Origin: Phycisphaerae bacterium
GTDB taxonomy: Bacteria; Planctomycetota; Phycisphaerae; SM23-33
Direction of reading: 5' to 3'
Assembly: GCA_030610965.1 (NCBI GenBank)
Contig: JAUWQU010000110.1
Location: 1-8,738, forward strand
Length of the DNA stretch: 8,738 nt
In this document: one piece after another, positions 1-6,584 of the stretch
How positions within the stretch are numbered: the stretch's first letter is position 1
Layout: each line of letters begins with the position of its first letter
Translations under genes and position numbers: made by a program
The notes under the pieces: model-generated
The model's input: only the letters and a program-made list of their open reading frames with translations
The model's database searches: none
What the model was told of the DNA's origin: nothing

Positions 1-711
1 CGCGGGGGCCAGGCCGGACGGTTCGATCGCGTTGTGAATCACATGGAATCGCTCGGCCGGCAGGTCCAGGCGACGGAGCATCTGTCGGCGGTAAAAATCG
101 CTCGGCGCGATGAACGCGTCGATCTCAGCGGCCCGGGCGCGTAGGATTTCCCACGCCCGCGAGCGGTAAGGATCGTCGAGGCGGTCGATGTAGCCTTCCT
201 CGTCCTGGAGCGAGCAGATGACCGGCAACTTGAGCACGTGCTTCATCCGCCGTACAAGCCCAACCAGCAGGACGTTGGACAGCGAGATCACGTCCGGCCG
301 GTCGTGCTCGGCCAGGAACGTCACGAGGCGGTCGAGTTCCTTGACCTGCCTGCCGCTGGCGCCGCGGAGCATGGACAGCATCGTCTCGGCCACGTCGGGT
401 CCGCTGGTCATGCCGGCTTTCCTGCCTGCCCATCGCAGCAGCCAGGGCGCGTCAAAGAGGCGGTCGAGCCACCGCGGCGTCCAGCGGAAGAAGCGGCTCT
501 TCTGCTGGAGGTAGACGTTGATGCCGCCGAAGAAGACCTTTCCCTTGAGTTGGCCATCCACGGCGGCGTCGGTCATCGTCGGCAGGTAAAGCGGCACGCT
601 GGCCGCGTCGTGCCCGATCCGCCGCAGCGCCAGCACAAGCGCCGCGTCGCGCAGACAGTTCTCGCAGTAGAAACCGCTGCCCGCTCCCGGACTTAGATGC
701 ACGAACTTCAT
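1..711 (-). CDS. Glycosyltransferase family 4 protein, N-terminal part (cut by the left edge)
   Basis: Probable cytoplasmic GT-B sugar transferase that moves a sugar from a nucleotide donor to a glycan or lipid acceptor; the substrates cannot be read from this part. The open frame covers 237 codons from ATG 711 and leaves the window in frame with no stop. Only the acceptor-side N-terminal domain and the linker are present, and the donor-binding C-terminal half is missing. Residues 1-46 show the GT4 opening: MKFVHLSPGAGSGFYCENCL, a CxxC pair (C16, C19), an RDAALVLALRRIGHDA helix and then VPLYLP. Residues 139-170 (PDVISLSN, then LPVICSLQDEEGY) form the Rossmann core. Residues 196-232 (EIDAFIAPSDFYRRQM, then RFHVIHNAIEP) match the segment before the GT4 C-terminal domain. 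A GGAGA ribosome site lies 10 bases upstream. It follows the beta-propeller gene across repeat element A. The family is clear; the specific role is unknown. Confidence 0.85.
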   Translation of the reverse strand, partial: MKFVHLSPGAGSGFYCENCLRDAALVLALRRIGHDAASVPLYLPTMTDAAVDGQLKGKVFFGGINVYLQQKSRFFRWTPRWLDRLFDAPWLLRWAGRKAGMTSGPDVAETMLSMLRGASGRQVKELDRLVTFLAEHDRPDVISLSNVLLVGLVRRMKHVLKLPVICSLQDEEGYIDRLDDPYRSRAWEILRARAAEIDAFIAPSDFYRRQMLRRLDLPAERFHVIHNAIEPSGLAPA

Positions 712-721
712 TGCCGGCTCT

Positions 722-726
722 TCTCC
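722..726 (-). promoter_or_regulatory. Ribosome binding site of the glycosyltransferase gene
   Basis: GGAGA on the minus strand, ten bases before ATG 711. The spacing is slightly long but acceptable. It supports ATG 711 as the start, and no other in-frame start lies between it and the repeat element. Confidence 0.5.
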
Positions 727-743
727 AACAGTAAAGGCGTTTC

Positions 744-888
744 CATCGCGTAGAACGCGGAGAAAAGAAGAAGAAACATCAGAGGGGGATTACACGGATT
801 ATGAGATTACATGGATAGAAGCATATATAAGTTTCTTAATCCATGTAATCATCTAATCCGTGTAATCCCCATCTCTCTTCTTCGTTTT
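744..888. repeat. Intergenic palindromic repeat, element A
   Basis: An AT-rich, nested palindromic element fills almost the whole gap between the beta-propeller stop codon and the glycosyltransferase ribosome site. Its left edge (744-762) agrees with the left edge of element C (7781-7799) at 16 of 19 bases. The following stretch (AGAAACATCAGAG, then GGGGATTACACGGATTA) agrees with AGAAACGTCAGAT, then GGGGATTACATGGATTA in element C. The centre is a long hairpin, listed separately. It has no coding potential in either direction and resembles no insertion sequence I recognise. It could be a REP or MITE-like element, a transcript-end hairpin or both. The right boundary is uncertain. Confidence 0.75.
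785..870. repeat. Long inverted repeat (hairpin) inside element A
   Basis: Two 32-base arms, 785-816 and 839-870, are complementary at 29 of 32 positions. The only mismatches are a three-base block (TGA against GAT). The loop is 22 bases (817-838). Each arm is built from two 12-base units of the form GATTACAYGGAT, 5 bases apart on the left arm, so the hairpin holds four copies of the unit. The structure could form in RNA or as a cruciform in DNA. No T run follows on the minus strand, so it is not a standard intrinsic terminator. Confidence 0.9.
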
Positions 889-2076
889 CTATCGTTTGGC
901 CTCGAACGCGTAGACATACCCGTCATCGCAGCCGACGATGACCAGGCCGGCGCCGACGGCGGGGCTTGAGGTTATGGGCTGGCCGAGGTCGTAGGACCAC
1001 ACGGCCGGGCCGTCGGCTAGGCTGACTATGTACAGCCTGCCGTCGTTGGAGCCCACGATGGCCCGAGCGCCGCAGATCACGGGCGAACTGTTGATCTCGT
1101 CGCGCGCGGCGAAGGCCCAGAGCTTCGTGCCGGTCGCGCGGTCCAGGCAGTAGAGCTTGCCGTCCTGACAGCCGACGAGGACACGGTTTTCCGAGACCGC
1201 GGCCGAGGCGTTGAAGGGCGTATCGACCTTGAATCGCCAGGCGATTCTGCCGGCCTGGAGGTCGATGCAGGTGAACTCGCCGTCGTAGTTTCCCGCGTAG
1301 GCACGTCGGCCGTCGAAGGCCGGCGTGACGGCCACGTAGGCGCTGGTCTCGACGTCGCCGGCGCCCGCGCCCGCGGCGGAGACGGCGTGCAGTGAGGCGT
1401 CACAGCTTCCAAACACGATCCGCCCGTCGGCGACGGCCAGGCCTCCGTTGATGTAGTTGTCGGCCGCGTATTTCCAGGCAAGCGTGCCGGTGACCGCGTC
1501 GAGGCAGTAGACGTGGTAGTCGTGGCTACCGACGACCACTCGCGCCGGCGTGCCGTCGCCGCCGGGCAGTACGTTGGCCGAGCCGACGATGCGGTCCTGC
1601 GTCTCGTACTTCCAGACCCGCTTGCCGGTCGCGGCGTCGAGGCAGTACACAAAGGAGTCATCGGAGCCGACGTAGATTCGCCCGTCGAGGTGTACCGGTG
1701 GGGCCTGGACGATGCCCTCGGTGGAGAACCGCCAGACGCGCTCGCCGGTGGCGGCGTCGAGGCAGTAGACGCCGGAGTCGTCTGAGCCGAAGTACACACG
1801 CCCGCCGGCGATGACGGCCGAGCTCGAGACCGGTTCGGTCGTCCTGAATCGCCACTTAAGCTGCATCGCGTCGGGCAGGCCGCCGTCGGCAACGCCCAGC
1901 ATTGCGGGCGAGCCGCGGTACATAGGCCAGTCGCCGGTTGGGATGGCGCCGCCCGACCCACCTGCCAGGCCGTTAGCGTCGGCGCCGTCCGGCCGGGGTG
2001 GCAGATTGGTAACCACCACCACTGCCGCGGCCGCTGCGGCCACGAGAACCAGACCCACAATGATCGCCTGCTTCAT
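889..2076 (-). CDS. Membrane-anchored PQQ-type beta-propeller repeat protein (BamB-like fold)
   Basis: A 395-residue protein with a hydrophobic segment at residues 4-23 after MKQ. There is no lipobox cysteine and no clear signal-peptidase site, so it looks like a signal anchor holding the protein outside the cytoplasmic membrane. A short Gly/Ala-rich linker follows, then DWPMYRG (residues 49-55), the usual entry to PQQ-like propellers. From about residue 72 I count eight blades. Most have a W at the TG-x-x-x-W strand and end in a VGSDD-x-x-x-YCLDAATG-type turn: about 96-111, 136-151, 182-197, 222-233, 260-272, 300-315, 340-352 and 380-392. Blade 5 is the odd one: a GAGAGDVETSAY stretch replaces its TGxxxW strand. 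The fold is that of BamB and of quinoprotein dehydrogenases, but the cofactor and catalytic residues of the dehydrogenases are not evident, so a scaffold or binding role is more likely. Start ATG 2076 has GAGG ten bases upstream. Function unknown. Confidence 0.9.
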   Translation of the reverse strand: MKQAIIVGLVLVAAAAAAVVVVTNLPPRPDGADANGLAGGSGGAIPTGDWPMYRGSPAMLGVADGGLPDAMQLKWRFRTTEPVSSSAVIAGGRVYFGSDDSGVYCLDAATGERVWRFSTEGIVQAPPVHLDGRIYVGSDDSFVYCLDAATGKRVWKYETQDRIVGSANVLPGGDGTPARVVVGSHDYHVYCLDAVTGTLAWKYAADNYINGGLAVADGRIVFGSCDASLHAVSAAGAGAGDVETSAYVAVTPAFDGRRAYAGNYDGEFTCIDLQAGRIAWRFKVDTPFNASAAVSENRVLVGCQDGKLYCLDRATGTKLWAFAARDEINSSPVICGARAIVGSNDGRLYIVSLADGPAVWSYDLGQPITSSPAVGAGLVIVGCDDGYVYAFEAKR

Positions 2077-2161
2077 CCTTCAATCGCCTCGCGTAAGATA
2101 ATGCAATAGCACGGCATTACGGCGACAGCCAATTCTAGCACACCGGCCGGGGGGCTTGCGA

Positions 2162-4051
2162 TCATATCCCGAGCGCCCGCCGGGCGGTGGTCAGGGCCGC
2201 GACGGTGAAGATCATCGGGTAGAGGCGCTCGAAGTACCATAGCTTGGCGAAGTACAGGCCGATGGGTGCTGCTGGGAACTCCTGCCCGCCTCGGGTGTGC
2301 GTGATGAGCCAGTTAACGCCGGCGGTGACGACGGGCCTGAGTCGTTCGGCCGGTGCGGCGTCGTCGTGCGATGCTTCGCCGTCCGTCGCGGTCAGCAGGC
2401 CGGCCAAGGCATCGACGGCCAGGGCGGTTTCCTCGATGGACGCCACAACGCCGGGTGCGCCGCCGAATCCGCCGCCTGGCCCCTGGCATGTCAGGAGGTA
2501 CTCGGCGCCGCGGCGGATCGGCTCGGCAAGGTCGCGGCGCCATGGCGGGGCGGCGCGATTGGCGGGGCCTTGGGCGAGGCGGCTCAAGGCCCCCAGCACG
2601 CGGGCCGTGCCGTAGACGGGATTGGCCGCGCCTGGTGCGCCCTGGTTGCCGAACCAAAGCGGCGTCCACTCGCCGGCCGGTCCCTGGCTGCGGATGAGGA
2701 ACCGCACGGCCCGGGCGATGCCGGCCTCGGCTTGCTTGCGAAGCTCGGCTGGCAGGTCCGCCAGCCAGTCGGCCCAGGCGAGCAGGGCGTGTGCGGTCAG
2801 GTCGTGGCAGGAGCGGTCGAACGGCAGCGAGCCCCAGCCGCGGCAGAATGTGGGCAGCCCGCCGTCGGCGTTCTGGAGGTCCAGCAGCCAGCGGCAGCCC
2901 GCAGCCGCGGCGGCGAGGCTTCGTGGGTCCTCGGGCGCGATCCGTCGCAGGGCGCGGAGTGCCCCCGCCGTGGCGTCGGCGGCGGGCACGCCGCCGGAGA
3001 GGTCTGTCCACGCCCATCCGCCGGGAGCGGCCTCGGTGTAGGGGTGCTCGCGGACGTACTGCTGTGACAGCAGCCAGTCTCGTACGGGCTCCCGCTGGCG
3101 GCCGTCCATCGTGCCGGCGGGCAGTGCGACTACCGACAGTGTGGTCACCCACGTGGCGAGGTTTGTGTCGATGGGCCAGGCGCCGTCCGGGCGAACGGTC
3201 TGGCGCAGGAAGGCAATTGCTCGGGCGGCTATGTCGTCGATTGGCGAGGCCTTCGGCGCGCCCGCGCCTTGCAGGGCCGCCAGGCTCATCAGCACGAAGC
3301 TCGTCAGCGGGGCCGCTTCGAGGTAGCCGCCGCTGGCTGGCTGGATGTCGCGGAGCCTGGCGAGCGTCTTCTTGCTGGCGCAATTGCGCAGCAGCCTGGT
3401 GATGGGGTTCCACGTCGCCCGGCTGGCGTGGCGGACCTGGCCGATGGCGATCAGCGCGGGCAGCGCGTAGCTGACCACCGGCAGGCGGAGTCGCCGCAGC
3501 ATCGCATGGCTAAGCGCGCCAAGCTCGAACGGCAACTGCGCCACGTGCCGCCAGCAAGCAGGCTCGGGCCCCAGCCGTCCGGCCAGGGCAGCCATCGTCA
3601 GGATCGGGGCAGAGAACGTTCGATCGTTCCCGTAACACGCCGATACCGCCGACGCGATAGCCCCCGGCTCGAGCGAGCCGCACAGTTTGGCCACGTACGC
3701 CTCGGCCTCACGGGCCGCGGCGCGGTGGGCGTCACTGACTGCCTGGCGTGAAAGTGCGCACCAGCACAGAACAGTGGTTGAGAGGTTGGAGTGGCTGCCC
3801 GCGGTGTCGCCCCATCCGCCGTCGCCGTTTTGATGCGCCCCCAGCCAGTCCAAGGCTCGGGCGACAAGGGCCTCGCACGCCGATCCGCCGGCTTGGCCAA
3901 GTGCAAACGCCGCAACGGCCGTCGACAGCGCGCTGCTGGACAGCCGGCCTTGCCAATGTCCCTCGGCCGTGCGATGCGAAAGCAGCGCATCGACCGCCGC
4001 CGCTTGTGCCTGTCGCAGCGCGGCCGGGCTGATGTCCGTCTGGGCGTTCAT
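2162..4051 (-). CDS. Squalene-hopene-cyclase-like protein (prenyltransferase/squalene oxidase repeats) with altered DXDD motif
   Basis: A 629-residue protein with the double alpha/alpha-barrel of triterpene cyclases, aligning over its full length with squalene-hopene cyclase from memory of that family. QW-type repeats include QNGDGGWGD (74-82), RPDGAWPIDTNLATWVTT (287-304), QNADGG (393-398), GEWTPLWFG (460-468) with VYGT (479-482), and a C-terminal IGLYFAKLWYFERLYPMIF that matches the conserved Y-rich end. HDLTAHAL (416-423) matches EDVTAHVL. The catalytic acid motif DXDD, expected after GGWAWTDLSGGVP, reads AADA (357-360), keeping only the central Asp. In known cyclases that position is the proton donor, but both partner Asp residues are gone, so cyclisation activity is doubtful. 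I chose ATG 4051 (MNAQTDIS), with GGGAG very close upstream; a TTG at 4087 would add 12 residues. It lies 36 bases after the esterase stop, probably in the same transcript. No signal peptide is seen. Confidence 0.85.
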   Translation of the reverse strand: MNAQTDISPAALRQAQAAAVDALLSHRTAEGHWQGRLSSSALSTAVAAFALGQAGGSACEALVARALDWLGAHQNGDGGWGDTAGSHSNLSTTVLCWCALSRQAVSDAHRAAAREAEAYVAKLCGSLEPGAIASAVSACYGNDRTFSAPILTMAALAGRLGPEPACWRHVAQLPFELGALSHAMLRRLRLPVVSYALPALIAIGQVRHASRATWNPITRLLRNCASKKTLARLRDIQPASGGYLEAAPLTSFVLMSLAALQGAGAPKASPIDDIAARAIAFLRQTVRPDGAWPIDTNLATWVTTLSVVALPAGTMDGRQREPVRDWLLSQQYVREHPYTEAAPGGWAWTDLSGGVPAADATAGALRALRRIAPEDPRSLAAAAAGCRWLLDLQNADGGLPTFCRGWGSLPFDRSCHDLTAHALLAWADWLADLPAELRKQAEAGIARAVRFLIRSQGPAGEWTPLWFGNQGAPGAANPVYGTARVLGALSRLAQGPANRAAPPWRRDLAEPIRRGAEYLLTCQGPGGGFGGAPGVVASIEETALAVDALAGLLTATDGEASHDDAAPAERLRPVVTAGVNWLITHTRGGQEFPAAPIGLYFAKLWYFERLYPMIFTVAALTTARRALGI

Positions 4052-4087
4052 GCTCCCAATTGTCAGCGGGCCAGGGCCGCGCGGCAA

Positions 4088-6313
4088 CTACTGCTCGATT
4101 TTCGCGGCCTGGGCTTTCAGGGCCTCGACGGCCTTGCGGGCGGCGCCAAGTTTCTCGGCAAGCTCGGGCTGTCGTTTCTGCATATCCTTGACCACTGGCG
4201 CGTCCTTGCTCTGAAGCTCATCGAGGATGGCTTCCAGGCGGGCTATCTTGCTGGCGACGAGCTTTCTGGTGCTCCGCTCGATCCTGCCCATGTAAAGCTC
4301 CGATTCGAGCCTGCGGATGTCCACCTGAGCCTGACGGAACTTGCGGTCGATCGCCTGCTTCTGGGCCTCGGTGAGCATTTCGGCAAGCTTTGCGCCGGCC
4401 TGCTCCTGGGCCTCCTTGCTGTACCTCACGCCGACAGGCAGGGGCCAGTCGTCCGTGCGGAAGACCGGCATGGGCAGGTTGTCGCGGCCGACCATATTGC
4501 CCGTGGGCCACTGGGCCCAGCCGTAGCGCGCGGCGATGGGTTCGGCGACCAGGTCGCTGGACAGTTCGATGCACCACCTGCCGTCGAGTTTGACGTTCTT
4601 GCCCTTGGCAGGGAACCAGCGTTGGTCGGCGCCGGCAATGGTGAAGCCCAGGAACTCCGCGTTGCCCTCTCGCGGACAAGGCAGCACCTGCCAGTAGGCG
4701 TTATCCTTGATGTGTTTCCATTGGTTGTAGACGATGGGGTCGCTGTCGAAGAATACATAAACCTTGCCGTCCTTGACCGCCATCTTCTCATACTTGTTTC
4801 CGCGATGCACCACCGGCTTTTCGTAGACCTTGGCCAGGGCCCACAGTGAGGCGTACTCGGCGACCGGGAGCTTCTCGGCCGGGTGAATGTAGGAGTTGCC
4901 CGTCGGGTACGTCGCGATCATGCCGGCGCGGGGGTCGTTCTTCAGCGCGCGTTGTTGGATGTCGCGAACGACATGATATCCGCCGCGGACGGCGGAGACT
5001 TCCGGGTCCTCGCCGAAGGTTCCCCATCCGGGCTGGCTGATGCAGCCGAACCAGAGGTCGGCGTCGCCGAATGCCTTGCGGAACGAGACGGGGATCTTCG
5101 GGAACGTGTACTCATAGCGGGTCCATAGGCCGAAAGCCTGGTTCTCGCCCTGGTAGTAAAGCACTCCGCGTATGCCGAGTTGGCGGATGGGCATGACCGT
5201 CGCGTTGAACAGGCCGGCTGGGGGGCTCCAGCCGCTACGGGTGTCGCCGGGCTGCTTGGGCAGCCTCAGACGCGGCTCTCTCGGGGGTTTCGCGCCTTTC
5301 TTGGCGCCAGCCATGATCTGCTTGACCTGCTTGGGGTCGTCCCACTTTGCGAGTTCCTGCTTGTACGTGGCCAGGTCTTGTTCGTACTTGGCCTTCGCAT
5401 CGTCGCAGGCCTTCTGCCAGTCGGCCATGATCTGCTCGACTTGCTTGGGATCGTCCCATTTTGCGGTATCTGCGTCGTGGTCCTTCAGGACGGTCTTGAT
5501 GATTACATTGTCGATGTTGTCCAGTTCGTCGCGCATGCACCACGTCTGGCCGAGCGTTCCGCCGCGGGCGACGTTGATGATTCCGACGGGGACCTTGAGG
5601 TATCGGTGCAGGAACACGCCGTACAGGTAAGGCACGGCCGAGAAGCTATTGGCGGTCTCCGGCGAGCATTCTCGCCATGCGATGTTATTACGCACGTCAT
5701 CGAGTGGTTTGTACCATGAATCGTCCCATGCGACGTATCGAAGGCCCGGGAAGTCGGCCGAGGCGGCCTCGCGGTCCTTGCGGTTGAAGCCGCCCCAAGC
5801 CATGTTGCTCTGTCCGACGCAGAGCCATATCTCGCCGATCAGCACGTTCTGGACGGCGATCGTGTCCTGGCCGGTCCTCGCGATGATCCACGTCGGCTGA
5901 AAGCTCGCCTTTGCGGGCTTGAACTCGACGGCCCATCGCCCGTCGGGTCCGGGCTGGGCTTCGAGAGTCTGGGTGGCCAGCTTGGGCGCGTTCTTCTCGA
6001 CGTACCGGACCGTGACGGAATAGTCACCTTCCTCGTCGGCTGGGCGGCGGCGGGGCGCCTTGGCGTCCTGCGACACCTTGGCGATGGCCTTTTGGCCGGT
6101 CTGGCTGTCCTGCGTCAGCGTCACCGAGACCTTCGCCCCGGCCGGCGCCCAACCCCATACTCGGATGGGCTTTTCCCGCTGGAGGACCATGTTGTCGGTG
6201 AAGATCTTCGCCAGCCGGAACGCGGGCGGAGTCTGGTCCTTGGGCGCCGCCAGTGCCGCCGTGGCCAGTAGCACGAGGCTCGACAGTGCAATCATTCGTG
6301 CGGTTTTCATCAT
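4088..6313 (-). CDS. Exported sialate O-acetylesterase-like SGNH protein with coiled-coil tail
   Basis: A 741-residue exported protein of the 9-O-acetylesterase (SASA) family, which removes acetyl esters from sugars such as sialic acid or plant and algal glycans; the substrate here is unknown. Residues 1-23 are a signal peptide (MMKTAR, a hydrophobic core, then ALAA). A beta-sandwich domain follows (about 30-160) with the family signature FTDNMVLQREKPIRVWGWAP. Block I, EIWLCVGQSNM (161-171), gives nucleophile Ser169. NVARGGT (247-253) and LYYQGENQA (385-393) match the next blocks. The His block is YIHPAEK (475-481), but the usual Asp just before it is not seen. A charged insertion (about 274-360) holds a 13-residue duplication. 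After the normal family end (GNMVGRDNLPMPVFRTDDW, 605-623) comes an extra tail of about 110 residues that looks coiled-coil. Total length exceeds the usual 480-650. Start ATG 6313 is chosen for its signal peptide and the GAGGA site. Confidence 0.9.
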   Translation of the reverse strand: MMKTARMIALSSLVLLATAALAAPKDQTPPAFRLAKIFTDNMVLQREKPIRVWGWAPAGAKVSVTLTQDSQTGQKAIAKVSQDAKAPRRRPADEEGDYSVTVRYVEKNAPKLATQTLEAQPGPDGRWAVEFKPAKASFQPTWIIARTGQDTIAVQNVLIGEIWLCVGQSNMAWGGFNRKDREAASADFPGLRYVAWDDSWYKPLDDVRNNIAWRECSPETANSFSAVPYLYGVFLHRYLKVPVGIINVARGGTLGQTWCMRDELDNIDNVIIKTVLKDHDADTAKWDDPKQVEQIMADWQKACDDAKAKYEQDLATYKQELAKWDDPKQVKQIMAGAKKGAKPPREPRLRLPKQPGDTRSGWSPPAGLFNATVMPIRQLGIRGVLYYQGENQAFGLWTRYEYTFPKIPVSFRKAFGDADLWFGCISQPGWGTFGEDPEVSAVRGGYHVVRDIQQRALKNDPRAGMIATYPTGNSYIHPAEKLPVAEYASLWALAKVYEKPVVHRGNKYEKMAVKDGKVYVFFDSDPIVYNQWKHIKDNAYWQVLPCPREGNAEFLGFTIAGADQRWFPAKGKNVKLDGRWCIELSSDLVAEPIAARYGWAQWPTGNMVGRDNLPMPVFRTDDWPLPVGVRYSKEAQEQAGAKLAEMLTEAQKQAIDRKFRQAQVDIRRLESELYMGRIERSTRKLVASKIARLEAILDELQSKDAPVVKDMQKRQPELAEKLGAARKAVEALKAQAAKIEQ
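5309..5461 (-). repeat. Internal duplication within the esterase gene
   Basis: Two copies of a 39-base unit, 5423-5461 and 5309-5347, encode KWDDPKQVEQIMA (residues 285-297) and KWDDPKQVKQIMA (323-335). One residue differs at protein level. At DNA level they differ at a handful of mostly third-codon positions, and the match runs a few bases beyond each copy. The copies are 114 bases apart, in the charged linker between two SGNH blocks, so the reading frame is kept. Confidence 0.9.
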
Positions 6314-6318
6314 GGCAT

Positions 6319-6323
6319 TCCTC
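6319..6323 (-). promoter_or_regulatory. Ribosome binding site that decides the esterase start
   Basis: GAGGA on the minus strand, five bases before ATG 6313. It selects the start that gives a clean signal peptide. The frame stays open to an ATG at 6424, but the 37 residues this would add are not family-like and would bury the signal peptide. Confidence 0.7.
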
Positions 6324-6470
6324 GATGGTCTGTACGACAGGGGTCCAAAGTCATATACCGGAACATTGGCCAAGCTGCGGCCTGGAATAAGTTGAACACG
6401 TCGGCAGGCGCGCAGGGTTGTCATCTTTAGAATGATACGGGCAAGGACACAAAGAAGCGGAAGAAGATCT

Positions 6471-6556
6471 CTCGCAGAGGGCGCAAAGGGCGCAGAGTTA
6501 AATTGGGGGTTTTGTTTTTCTACCTTCTTCTCGGCGCGCTCAGCGCTTTCTGCGAG
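6471..6556. repeat. Intergenic palindromic repeat, element B (short, diverged form)
   Basis: Arms 6471-6497 and 6530-6556 are complementary at 21 of 27 positions and carry the CGCAGAG words seen in the outer arms of element C. The 32-base loop is T-rich on the plus strand and lacks the GATTACAYGGAT core found in elements A and C. It lies 28 bases past the stop of the UroD-family gene. The rest of this 271-base gap (6314-6470) holds the esterase ribosome site and nothing else I can support. Confidence 0.65.
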
Positions 6557-6584
6557 AGCGCGCTGTTTTTTCTTCTTTTCCCGG

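Noticed and set aside
785..870. CRISPR-like array from the four GATTACAYGGAT units
   Set aside because: The units are short, arranged as a dyad and not as direct repeats with unique spacers, and there are no cas genes.
889..2076. Assignment as BamB itself or as a quinoprotein alcohol dehydrogenase
   Set aside because: The fold matches both, but there is no lipobox, no der/engA neighbour in the window and no visible cofactor-site residues.
2103..2132. Possible promoter for the beta-propeller gene (TTGGCT, 18 bases, TATTGC on the minus strand)
   Set aside because: Only a partial match to each hexamer; not distinguishable from chance in this gap.
4052..4087. TTG start at 4087 for the cyclase-like gene
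   Set aside because: It adds 12 Pro/Gly-rich residues unlike the family start, with no good ribosome site; ATG 4051 is preferred, though its GGGAG is unusually close, so some doubt remains.
3791..4849. Plus-strand open frame of 352 codons spanning the cyclase/esterase junction
   Set aside because: It is antisense to two well-supported genes, has no recognisable domain, and its length is explained by high GC at third codon positions.
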